Assembly: GCA_036562385.1 (NCBI GenBank)
Contig: DATCKG010000084.1
Span: 1 to 11,267 of the forward strand
Length of the DNA: 11,267 nt
DNA from: DATCKG01 sp036562385
Lineage (GTDB): Bacteria > Bacillota > Sulfobacillia > Symbiobacteriales > Symbiobacteriaceae
Direction: 5' to 3'
Every line of letters starts with the position of its first letter. Positions within the stretch are counted from its first letter, which is position 1. Positions 1-7,626 of the stretch are shown piece after piece. Made by a program: the position numbers and the translations under genes. The notes beneath the pieces were generated by a model, which did not search any database, was not told where the DNA came from, and was given only the letters and a program-made list of their open reading frames with translations.

Positions 1-74
1 AGCCAGTCCTGCAGGGCAGGGGGCAGCAGCAACAGCTGATTGGGCTGATACGGTCGATACGTCTTCTTGCTCAT
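1..74 (-). mobile_element. IS1182-family transposase, N-terminal fragment (runs off left edge)
   Basis: Read on the minus strand from the ATG at 74, the sequence gives MSKKTYRPYQPNQ followed by LLLLPPALQDWL. This is the characteristic opening of IS1182-family DDE transposases, where a basic start and a TYRPYQPxQ stretch precede a Leu/Pro run. Only about 24 codons are visible; the catalytic part lies to the left of the window. The transposase reads away from the permease pseudogene. The DNA between 75 and roughly 125 should therefore contain the IS upstream region and one terminal inverted repeat, but I could not place the exact IS end. The family call rests on the N-terminal motif alone; it is distinctive but short. 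Confidence 0.72.
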
Positions 75-118
75 GCTGAAGACATTGGACACCCAACCCT
101 TTTGCTCCTACAGAACTG

Positions 119-2647
119 GCTTACTCAGACAGGCTCCTAGCCGTCGCCCTCGCCGGAACGCTCGTCATTTTGACCGCCTCCATGAAATCGACCCTGGAGA
201 CCTACATACGAACACATTTTGGTATCCACCACATGATTGTGAAATATCGAACCCACTTCAACAACCACTTTGGGCCAGGCGATGTTGACCTCGTCCGGCG
301 GATACCGGGTGTTGAGGATGCCGCACCGGGGTACATGTTCGTGCCTCCCGCAGACTATCCGATATACATGGGAATCCTCCCCGCTGATCCCATCTCCGCG
401 GCATCCGCACGAATTATTGAAGGGCAGTTACCCGGCCCGGGTGAGGTCGCCTTACCAAAAGGCTTTGCCCAGCGCATGAAAGTGAACATCGGAGATGAGA
501 TCGCTCTCCCGTTTTTCCCTGATAGCGCCCAAACCGTAGTGGTAACCGGCTTTACGCAAGGGATATCGATGTCCGCCAGAAGTGGCGTTGCCCTGTTTGA
601 CATGAATTGGCTACAGCAGGCAACCGGTGAGGTGGGTCGGTACCAAGCCATTCTAATCGCCCTCACTCGCCCGAAGGACGTGGGCCAGGCTCGAACAGTG
701 GCATCCCGACTGGAACAACTGTTCCCCGAGGCTGATGTGAATCCCCTGGACGAGCTGCGTGCCCTCCGCCGCAACATGGGCGGAATGGGGCCCTGGCCAC
801 TGCCCTGGCCTCCTTCGCGTTCCTGGCAACTGTCTTCCTCATCTCCGGTAATTTCGTGGTGCGCCTCCGGGATCGCACGCAGGAACTTGCTACACTGCGG
901 GCGCTCGGCTCCAGCAGGAAGACAATCTTGCGCGTTGTGCTCCTGGAAGCCCTGCTGATGGGCATCACGGGCTCGTTGATAGGCATCGTTATCTCACTGA
1001 TGTGCGCTTCGGGACTGATCTTCGGGGCAGGCAGGCTGATGGGCATCGAGCCTGAGGCAGCTGTCATCCCATGGCCACTGCTTATTGCCACAGGTGTGGC
1101 CGGAGTGACGATTACCATACTGGCTGCGCTGCTGCCAGCAATCCGAGCCACCAGCACATCGGTCGTTTCGGCACTGAGCGCCCCGGTAGAAAGGCCAAGC
1201 CTGCGGAGAAACCGTGGCCAAATGATCGGCATCCTTCTTGCTTTTGCGGGCTTGTGTGCCGTCTTGGTTGCAGGCATGATGGCCTCGCCGGCATCGAGTG
1301 GTGAAACGTGGGCACTCGTTGCGATCGGCGGAGGAGTAGCCCTGCTGATGGGAAGCACTGCCGGATTGCCGCTATTCCTCCCTCCGATCATACGCGTTGT
1401 TGGTTATCTCGGCGGGCGGTTCCGGAGCTGTGAGTTCCGGTTGGCTGTACGCAACGCCACTCGGTATGTGAGCCAAGCACGCTTCATGTTCGCGAGTCTC
1501 TCAGTAGGTATCGCCCTGTGCCTTATTGTGGTTTCGGTACTAGACGCTGTCCGGCATAGTTCCAACCGGATGATGAAGCAGCAGTTTCCCGCTCCTTTCA
1601 TCTTGCGAGCAGCAGGAGATCGCGTCATCGCCCCGGAGGTTGCGGAACGTCTGCGGACCGTTCCGGGGATAGACAGGATGACCACCATTCGGGAGATTGT
1701 GGATGCCCGCCTGGTAGACTACGATTTCTCACGCGCCGATCCCAAATGGGTAAGACAGCGCACAGAGCAGATTGAACTGGCGATTCAGTACGGCGTGCTG
1801 GATCCTGGTGAACTCGGAGATACCCGGCTCGCGCCCGTGGACCTGGGCGCCCTCATGCAGGTCCTACCCCTTCGAGGTCGTCGCGGGACAGTTGGACGTG
1901 GAGCAGTTCCAGAATGGCGGTGCGGTGGTGCTGGCGGATTGGGCCAACAACCTCGGTTTGAAGCCGGGTGATACGATCGATGTGGAGGCAGGCGCGGGCG
2001 AACATGCAAAGCGCGCGCCTCTCCACGTGGTCGCTCTTCTGAAGAGCATTCCGCTCACCACGAATGCAGTGCTGATCGATCATGCTGTCGGAGAGTCATT
2101 CTTCGCAATCGATCAGGATCAGATCATCCTCATTCACCCGCTGCCAGGTGCCGAAGACGCGGTCCGTGAATCGCTAAAGGCGTTACAGGATGAATTCCAC
2201 CATATTACGATCCACGATCTGCAACAGGCACAGCAAGACTTCAAGAAAGAGCACGGTCAGCGCCTCGCCGTGGCCATTGCCGCGGTTGCCGCCATCCTGG
2301 CGGTTGCGGCCGGAAGCTTGGTGACGATGGTCGTCACCATACTCACCGAACGGAGATCGGAGTTTGGGCTCTTGCGGGCTGCAGGGGCGTCAGCACGGCA
2401 GGTAAGCCGTCTCGTTACGCTCGAGATTCTGCTGGTTGGCGGCTGCAGCGTGATCATCGCACTCACGAACAGCATCGTTCTGATGTGGGCACTCCTGCGG
2501 ACTCTGGCTGCCGATTCGCCAATCCCCTCCGTTCCAGCGATTGTGGGCAGCTTTACTGCGAGCCTCCTCATATTGTGGGGTGTGGTCAGAGTGGGCATGA
2601 GGCACTTGGACCAACGGAGTGTCTTGGCTAGCTTGTCCTTCGAGTAA
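119..2647 (+). pseudogene. ABC transporter permease with two FtsX domains, 5'-truncated and frameshifted
   Basis: The remnant encodes about 840 residues of a MacB/FtsX-type permease. An N-terminal membrane segment (LLAVALAGTLVIL, near 134-172) is followed by an extracytoplasmic domain. A first FtsX domain has the typical cytoplasmic motif ELATLRALGSSRKTI near 885-930. Further membrane helices follow, then a second extracytoplasmic domain and a second FtsX domain (SEFGLLRAAGASARQV near 2355-2400). Such proteins work with an ATPase partner in peptide, lipid or antibiotic export; no ATPase gene is present here. The reading frame changes twice: frame 2 to frame 1 near 775-790 (one base lost), and frame 1 back to frame 2 near 1855-1868 (one base gained). 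The frame is open back to base 80, but no start with a ribosome binding site is seen, and upstream DNA belongs to the IS1182 side. The left boundary is approximate. Sequencing error could explain one shift, hardly both plus the missing start. Confidence 0.85.
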
Positions 2648-2719
2648 CGTTCCGCGTCTAGACATACCAAAAAGAAGCAACTGCCTCCCGCCTATGCGTG
2701 CCAAGTGTCGCCACAAGTG

Positions 2720-2756
2720 AACCCCGGCCCTGGATCGAACATCCAGGTGCCGGGGT
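2720..2756. terminator. Strong hairpin between permease remnant and uvrB
   Basis: AACCCCGG pairs with CCGGGGTT, and inside it CCTGGAT pairs with ATCCAGG around a short CGAAC loop. The stem ends 6 bases past the uvrB stop and lies between convergent genes, so it probably ends uvrB transcription and may work in both directions. The U-tract is poor on both strands, so factor-independent function is inferred from stem strength and position. Confidence 0.6.
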
Positions 2757-2761
2757 TCTCC

Positions 2762-4738
2762 TTACCTCCGCTTCTCCAGCTCGATAATCAAATCCCGCAG
2801 CTCCGCCGCACGCTCGAACTCCAGATTCTTGGCCGCCTCCTTCATCTCCTTGCGCAGCCGCTCGATCAGCTTCGGGATCTCGTGCTTCGGCGTATCCAGC
2901 AGGCTGGACGGCCCTCCCTCCTCCGCCGGCTTCACCGCCTGGATCACATCCCGCACCGGCTTGATCACCGTCTGCGGCGTGATCCCGTGCTTGCGGTTGT
3001 ACTCCATCTGGATCGCCCGGCGGCGGTTGGTCTCGGCGATGGCCTTCGCCATGGACTCGGTGATCCGGTCGGCATACATGATCACCTTGCCCTCGGCGTT
3101 GCGCGCCGCCCGGCCGATGGTCTGAATCAGCGACCGCTCCGACCGGAGGAAACCTTCCTTGTCCGCGTCCAGGATCGCCACCAGCGAAACTTCGGGGATG
3201 TCCAGGCCCTCCCGGAGCAGGTTGATGCCCACCAGCACGTCGAAGACGCCCAGCCGCAGATCCCGTACGATCTCCATGCGCTCGATGGCGTCGATATCCG
3301 AGTGCATGTACCGGACCTTGATGCCCAACTCCTTCAGGTAGTCGGTCAGGTCCTCGGCCATCTTCTTGGTCAGGGTGGTCACCAGTACCCGCTGATTCTT
3401 GGCCACCCGCTTTTTGATCTCGGCATACAGATCGTCGATCTGCCCCTTGACGGGCCGGACCTCCACCTCCGGATCCAACAGACCCGTGGGCCGGACGATC
3501 TGCTCCACGATGTACTGCTTGGGCACCCGCCTCAGCTCATAAGGCCCCGGGGTCGCGGAGACGTAGATGACCTGGTTGATCCGCTCCTCGAACTCCTGAA
3601 ACTTGAGCGGCCGGTTGTCCGCGGCCGAGGGCAGCCGGAACCCGTACTCGATCAGCGTGTCCTTGCGCGACTTGTCGCCGTTGTACATCGCCGCCAGCTG
3701 CGGAATGGTGACGTGGCTCTCATCGATCACCAGCAGGAAATCTTCCGGGAAGAAGTCCAGCAGCGTGTAGGGCGGTGCCCCCGGCGGCCGCCCGGTCAGG
3801 TGCCGGCTGTAGTTCTCAATCCCCGGGCAGTACCCGACCTCCCGGAGCATCTCCAGGTCGTTGCGGGTCCGCATCTCCAGGCGCTGGGCCTCCAGGAGCT
3901 TCCCTTGCGCTCGCAGTTCCTTCAGCCGCTCCTCCAGCTCCGCCTCGATGCTGGCCAGGGCCCGCTCCCGCTTGTCATCGGAAACCACGTAATGGCTGGC
4001 CGGGTAGATGGCCACGTGGTTCATGATTCCCGTAATCTCGCCAGTGAGCGGATCAAACTCGCAGATCCGGTCGATCTCATCGCCGAACCATTCCACACGG
4101 ATGGCCCGTTCCGAGGAGCCGGCCGGGAAGATCTCCACCACGTCGCCCCGCACCCGGAACTTGTTGCGGGTGAAGTTGACGTCGTTGCGCTCGTACTGGA
4201 TGTCCACCAGACGGCGGAGGACGTAGTCCCGATCCACCACGTTCCCCACCCGCAGGGAGACCGCCAGGTCGCGGTAGTCCTCCGGCGAACCGAGGCCGTA
4301 GATGCACGAGACCGACGCGACGATGATCACGTCCCGCCGCTCGAAAAGGGCCATCGTGGCCGAGTGGCGGAGCTTGTCGATCTCGTCGTTGATCAGCGCG
4401 TCCTTTTCAATATAAGTATCTGTCGACGGAATGTAGGCTTCCGGCTGGTAGTAGTCGTAATAACTAACGAAGTACTCCACCGCGTTGTGCGGGAAGAACT
4501 CCTTGAACTCGGCACAAAGCTGTGCCGCCAGAATCTTGTTGTGGGCCAGCACCAGCGTTGGGCGCTGCACCTTCTCAATTACACCGGCGATGGTAAAGGT
4601 CTTGCCGGTGCCGGTGGCACCGAGGAGGATCTGCTCCCGGACACCTTTCTCAATCCCGTTTGCCAGCGCCTCAATCGCCTTGGGCTGATCCCCTGTGGGT
4701 TTAAATGGAGCCACCAGTTGAAACCTCTGCACCGGCAT
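2762..4738 (-). CDS. uvrB: UvrABC system protein B (excinuclease subunit)
   Basis: Damage-verification helicase of nucleotide excision repair. UvrB is loaded onto lesions by UvrA and then recruits the nuclease UvrC. The 658-residue length is normal and all landmarks are intact: Walker A GATGTGKT at 40-47, the beta-hairpin that clamps DNA (YYDYYQPEAYIP, 93-104), Walker B DESH at 339-342, SATPGPYE near 394-401, helicase motif VI QTIGRAARN at 539-547, and the C-terminal UVR motif (about 622-657) that contacts UvrC. The ATG at 4738 is preceded by GAGGAGGAGGG about 1-11 bases upstream, and a TATAAT promoter lies 25 bases above it. uvrA often follows uvrB in Firmicutes. Here the downstream neighbour is instead the convergent permease pseudogene, so uvrA must be elsewhere or was displaced. 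Confidence 0.99.
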   Translation of the reverse strand: MPVQRFQLVAPFKPTGDQPKAIEALANGIEKGVREQILLGATGTGKTFTIAGVIEKVQRPTLVLAHNKILAAQLCAEFKEFFPHNAVEYFVSYYDYYQPEAYIPSTDTYIEKDALINDEIDKLRHSATMALFERRDVIIVASVSCIYGLGSPEDYRDLAVSLRVGNVVDRDYVLRRLVDIQYERNDVNFTRNKFRVRGDVVEIFPAGSSERAIRVEWFGDEIDRICEFDPLTGEITGIMNHVAIYPASHYVVSDDKRERALASIEAELEERLKELRAQGKLLEAQRLEMRTRNDLEMLREVGYCPGIENYSRHLTGRPPGAPPYTLLDFFPEDFLLVIDESHVTIPQLAAMYNGDKSRKDTLIEYGFRLPSAADNRPLKFQEFEERINQVIYVSATPGPYELRRVPKQYIVEQIVRPTGLLDPEVEVRPVKGQIDDLYAEIKKRVAKNQRVLVTTLTKKMAEDLTDYLKELGIKVRYMHSDIDAIERMEIVRDLRLGVFDVLVGINLLREGLDIPEVSLVAILDADKEGFLRSERSLIQTIGRAARNAEGKVIMYADRITESMAKAIAETNRRRAIQMEYNRKHGITPQTVIKPVRDVIQAVKPAEEGGPSSLLDTPKHEIPKLIERLRKEMKEAAKNLEFERAAELRDLIIELEKRR

Positions 4739-4762
4739 CCCTCCTCCTCATCCGGTGCCTCG

Positions 4763-4790
4763 ATTATACCACACCGAACGTCTGTGCGAA
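4763..4790 (-). promoter_or_regulatory. uvrB promoter
   Basis: On the minus strand, TTCGCA (4785-4790) lies 16 bases before a perfect TATAAT (4763-4768). Transcription would start near 4756, leaving a leader of under 20 bases that consists mostly of the GAGGAGGAGGG ribosome binding site. The -35 is weak (4 of 6), as expected for a regulated promoter. Confidence 0.75.
4775..4788 (-). promoter_or_regulatory. Putative LexA/DinR (SOS) box in the uvrB promoter
   Basis: The minus strand reads CGCACAGACGTTCG. The Bacillus DinR/LexA consensus is CGAACRNRYGTTYC, a palindrome of CGAAC-N4-GTTCG type. This site has one mismatch in the two five-base half-sites and sits between the -35 and -10 of uvrB, where a bound repressor would block RNA polymerase. 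uvrB is a classical SOS gene in Firmicutes. The assignment is by inspection only. Confidence 0.55.
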
Positions 4791-4802
4791 GGAGAGCGGA
4801 TC

Positions 4803-5513
4803 ATGCAATCCCCCGACTGGCGCCGTTGGCGACACATCACCAAGCTGGATCCTGACCGGCCCTTCACCCCGGAGCTGCTGGAGGCGGTCTTTACCAGTGG
4901 CACCGACGCCATCGTGGTGGGCGGTACCACCGGCATGACCCGATCCGCGGTCTCCACCATGCTCCGTGCGCTTCAGCGTGCCCCCGTTCCCGTGGCCCTG
5001 GAGGTCTCCACCCTGGAGGCCGCCACGGCCGGACAAGCTTCCCTGTACTTCATCCCGTTGGTCCTCAACACCAACCGGGGAGAGTGGATGGGAGGGCATC
5101 AGGCCGAGGCCCTCAGCCGCATTCTGCCCCACTTCGGCCCGTTCATCCCCTGGTCCCTGATGGTACCCGAAGCCTACCTGGTGCTGAACCCGCAGTCCGC
5201 GGCGGCCCGGCTGACGGAAGCCGACACCGCACTGACGCCGGCCCAGGCCGCCGCCTACGCGGCCTATGCGGGACGGATTCTGCGCCTGCCCATCGTCTAC
5301 GTAGAGTACAGCGGCACCTTCGGCGACATGGAACTCTTGGCGGCGGTCAAGGAAGGCGCTGGCGGCGCGCACGTGATCTATGGCGGTGGGATTGCGACGG
5401 CAGAGCAGGCCGCGGCAGCAGGCTCCGTGGCCGACACCATCGTGGTGGGGAACCTCATTTACCGCGATCCCGGGCGCCTCCGGGAGACGGTGGCCGCAGT
5501 CCAGCGCCGATGA
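4803..5513 (+). CDS. pcrB: Heptaprenylglyceryl phosphate synthase (PcrB family)
   Basis: TIM-barrel prenyltransferase that joins a long-chain polyprenyl diphosphate (heptaprenyl in Bacillus) to sn-glycerol-1-phosphate, giving an archaeal-type ether lipid precursor. The 236 residues carry the family signatures: KLDPD near 14-18, SGTDAIVVGGTTG at 32-44, LYFIPLVLNTNRGEW at 81-95, YVEYSGTFGD at 166-175, YGGGI at 193-197 and VVGNLIY at 214-220. The last two contribute to phosphate binding in the barrel family. I chose the ATG at 4803 because AAGGAG lies 8 bases before it; the frame is open further upstream but without a ribosome site. The gene is divergent from uvrB. In Bacillus pcrB lies with pcrA and ligA, which are absent here. 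Prenyl chain length cannot be read from the sequence by eye. Confidence 0.95.
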   Translation: MQSPDWRRWRHITKLDPDRPFTPELLEAVFTSGTDAIVVGGTTGMTRSAVSTMLRALQRAPVPVALEVSTLEAATAGQASLYFIPLVLNTNRGEWMGGHQAEALSRILPHFGPFIPWSLMVPEAYLVLNPQSAAARLTEADTALTPAQAAAYAAYAGRILRLPIVYVEYSGTFGDMELLAAVKEGAGGAHVIYGGGIATAEQAAAAGSVADTIVVGNLIYRDPGRLRETVAAVQRR

Positions 5514-5544
5514 AGAAGGGCGGCGCCACGGCAACCCAGCCAAC

Positions 5545-5573
5545 TTGACGGAAAAAGAGTGACAGCCTATCGT
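5545..5573 (+). promoter_or_regulatory. Promoter of the FtsK-like gene
   Basis: TTGACG (5545-5550), a 17-base spacer and TATCGT (5568-5573) resemble a sigma-A promoter, with 5 of 6 and 4 of 6 consensus bases. The expected start near 5580 leaves a leader of about 30 bases before the ATG at 5609. Confidence 0.55.
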
Positions 5574-5589
5574 GTTCCTAGGTTGTCAC
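5559..5589. promoter_or_regulatory. Inverted repeat overlapping the -10: possible operator
   Basis: GTGACAGCCT (5559-5568) is mirrored by AGGTTGTCAC (5580-5589), with one G-T mismatch and an 11-base centre. The centre contains most of the -10. Because transcription would start inside the repeat, it is more likely a DNA-binding site than an RNA hairpin. No U-run follows, so it is a poor terminator for pcrB. Confidence 0.4.
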
Positions 5590-5608
5590 GGACAAGGGCG
5601 GTGGAAAT

Positions 5609-7444
5609 ATGGCCCAGCGACCTCAGCCCACATCCGCACACCAACGTCACACCCGGCGCCGTTCCCGCCGCCGGGCCGTCCGGCGCCGCACCAGTGTGAC
5701 GCTGTTGGTGGTATGCATCACGTGGGGGATTGTGGCGCTCACCCGCTACGCCACCCAGTGGATCCACCTGGCGTTCCTGGGCGCCGTCCTCCTGTTGCTG
5801 ACGATTCTCTACCTGGCCCGGCCCCGGCCCGCGGTTCGAACAGGACCCTCCGGGCAGACCCACCTGCGGCCGCATATCAGCCTCACGCCGGACCCCGCAC
5901 CCGGCCGGCCGATTCCCAAAGCCGTCTCCCTGGAGTACAACACCCTGACGGACTTCCCGCGCCGGAAGACCGCGCCGCATCCGGCCGGTCCGGCCTCCCG
6001 GACCATGCCGCAGGCAGAACCAAAACCGAGTGGATCTCCCGGCGCGCCTTCGACGCAGGCGCCACCTCCCGCGCAGACGGCCGCAACGGTCCCGAAGACG
6101 TCCCCCGCACCGACCGCTTCCCCGGTGCAGCCGGCTCCTCCGGAACAACCATCTCCCGCGGGGAGGGCGTCTTCTCCGGCACAGCCGGCTTCCCCGGCGC
6201 AGACCGCTCCTCCGGCCGAGCCGTCCGCTCCGGCGCCGTCCGCCACGGCACAGGCAGCCTCGCCGGCTGCTCCGGCTCCGTCCACGCCGGACGCTGCCGC
6301 CGTGCCACCGGACCCGCAGGCTGAGCCGGCATCCCCGCAGCCGGCATCCCCGCCGGAGCCTGCTTCAACGCCACCGGCAGCGGCAGAGCCAACGTATCGG
6401 CTGCCCACCCCTGACATGCTGCCCACCTCCCAGACGGAGGGGCCCAAGGCGGACGACCTCGTCCTGGGTCGGGCGGCCCTGCTGGAGGAGGCCCTCCGGC
6501 GCTTCGGGGCGGAGGCCAAAGTGGCGGACTTTCTCTGCCGCCCGGACGTCACCCGCTTTGAAGTGGAGCCCGGGCCCGGCATCGGGCCGGCGCTGCTGGC
6601 CACCATGGCCGACGAACTGGCCCTCGCCCTGGCTGCCACCGAGGTACGGGTACATCCGTCCCTCCCCGGCAAGACCGGCGTCACCCTGGAAGTGCCCAAC
6701 CAGCTCCTGACCGGGGTTCCCCTCCGGACCGTGGTCGAATCCCCGGCCTTCCAGGATCACCCCTCGCCCCTGGCCATAGCCCTTGGCCAAAGCCCCGCCG
6801 GGGAGCCGCTGGTGGCGGACCTGGCTGCGCTGCCACACCTGCTGGTGGAAGGCGACGGCGACACCGCGGGCTGCCTCCGGGCCTTGATCTGCTCCCTGCT
6901 CATGAAGGCCCGTCCCGATCAGGTCCGGCTGCTGCTGATCGACCCCGGCGGAACGGTGCTCACCCCCTTCAGCAGCCTCCCCCACCTGGCGGCGCCCACC
7001 GTCACCGGCGCGGCCGAGGCGGTGGACCACCTTAGGAAGATCGCCCGGGAACTCGAATCCCATTCGCCTGCTCCGACAGAGGCCGGTGCACCCCGGCCCG
7101 CCACCGTGATCGTCATCACGGACCTCGAAAAGGTGGTGACGGCCGCCCCCACCGATGCGGAGGAAGCCCTTTGCCGCCTGGCCGCCATGGCTGGGACCTG
7201 CCATGTCCATCTGGTGGCTGCGGTCTCCTCCGCCCTGAGCCCCGCCATCACGCCGGCTCTTCTCACCTGCTTCCCCGCTTGCGTCACCTTGGCGAAGACG
7301 CTCCCGGGCGCCTGCGCCCTGCGCTACCAACCCGGCGGCAAGGCCGAGCCGGTCCTGGTCGGCGGCGCCCTCATTGACGGGGCCGCCGCCCGAGCGCTTG
7401 CTCAGTTCTGCTGTACGCAGGCGGTGGCTGCAGGAGCCACCTAG
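5609..7444 (+). CDS. Membrane-anchored FtsK/SpoIIIE-like protein with degenerate ATPase site
   Basis: The 611-residue protein starts with a very basic cytoplasmic tail (residues 1-28), then two membrane segments (about 29-47 and 51-71). A low-complexity Ala/Pro/Ser linker spans about 120-262. The C-terminal half follows the FtsK/SpoIIIE motor order: YRLPTPDML (263-271), LLEEALRRFGAEAKVADF (alpha domain), VTRFEVEPGPGIG (314-326), PGKTGVTLEVPN (353-364), SPLAIALGQSPAGEPLVADL (386-405), PHLLVEG (409-415), VRLLLIDPGG (439-448) and LPHLAAPTVT (457-466). Where active translocases have GATGSGKS the sequence reads VEGDGDTAGCL (413-423), lacking the GK[ST] that binds ATP. The Walker B position reads VIVITDLE rather than VVVIDEL. 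It also ends without the gamma winged-helix domain. DNA pumping is therefore unlikely. A structural or regulatory role in division or DNA segregation is possible but is inference. The ATG follows AAGGGCGGTGG. Confidence 0.8.
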   Translation: MAQRPQPTSAHQRHTRRRSRRRAVRRRTSVTLLVVCITWGIVALTRYATQWIHLAFLGAVLLLLTILYLARPRPAVRTGPSGQTHLRPHISLTPDPAPGRPIPKAVSLEYNTLTDFPRRKTAPHPAGPASRTMPQAEPKPSGSPGAPSTQAPPPAQTAATVPKTSPAPTASPVQPAPPEQPSPAGRASSPAQPASPAQTAPPAEPSAPAPSATAQAASPAAPAPSTPDAAAVPPDPQAEPASPQPASPPEPASTPPAAAEPTYRLPTPDMLPTSQTEGPKADDLVLGRAALLEEALRRFGAEAKVADFLCRPDVTRFEVEPGPGIGPALLATMADELALALAATEVRVHPSLPGKTGVTLEVPNQLLTGVPLRTVVESPAFQDHPSPLAIALGQSPAGEPLVADLAALPHLLVEGDGDTAGCLRALICSLLMKARPDQVRLLLIDPGGTVLTPFSSLPHLAAPTVTGAAEAVDHLRKIARELESHSPAPTEAGAPRPATVIVITDLEKVVTAAPTDAEEALCRLAAMAGTCHVHLVAAVSSALSPAITPALLTCFPACVTLAKTLPGACALRYQPGGKAEPVLVGGALIDGAAARALAQFCCTQAVAAGAT

Positions 7445-7493
7445 TCCAACGCCGACGTTCCCGGACTCATAAGCGCCATACCCAGCAGAGAAA

Positions 7494-7532
7494 CGGGGCT
7501 GTCCTCCAGTCACCGACTGGGGGACAGCCCCG
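7494..7532. terminator. Bidirectional terminator hairpin between convergent genes
   Basis: GGGGCTGTCC pairs with GGACAGCCCC, and inside it CCAGTC pairs with GACTGG around a three-base loop. On the minus strand TTTCTCT follows the stem, so it suits the alcohol dehydrogenase transcript. It also lies 50 bases past the FtsK-like stop and could serve both. The remaining bases between 7445 and 7626 show nothing else recognisable. Confidence 0.75.
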
Positions 7533-7626
7533 ATCACAATGTGGCGGCATTACGCTGACCGAACACGCTCGGGGACCCGGCGCACGCGGGCCTGGCCGCC
7601 GCTTGCTTTCTCCGCTCGGGCCGCGG

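Noticed and set aside
770..800. Programmed ribosomal frameshift in the permease
   Set aside because: No slippery heptamer is evident, and the second opposite shift and the missing gene start indicate decay.
2705..4855. A very long open frame on the plus strand opposite uvrB
   Set aside because: It is antisense to the complete uvrB, is rich in Leu, Pro, His and Arg without domain logic, and results from the GC-rich codon pattern of uvrB.
5559..5589. Terminator for pcrB
   Set aside because: The inverted repeat has no following U-run and overlaps a promoter -10, so an operator is more likely.
6365..7537. A 390-codon open frame on the minus strand opposite the FtsK-like gene
   Set aside because: Glycine-rich antisense shadow of a gene with clear FtsK motifs; no ribosome site or family signature.
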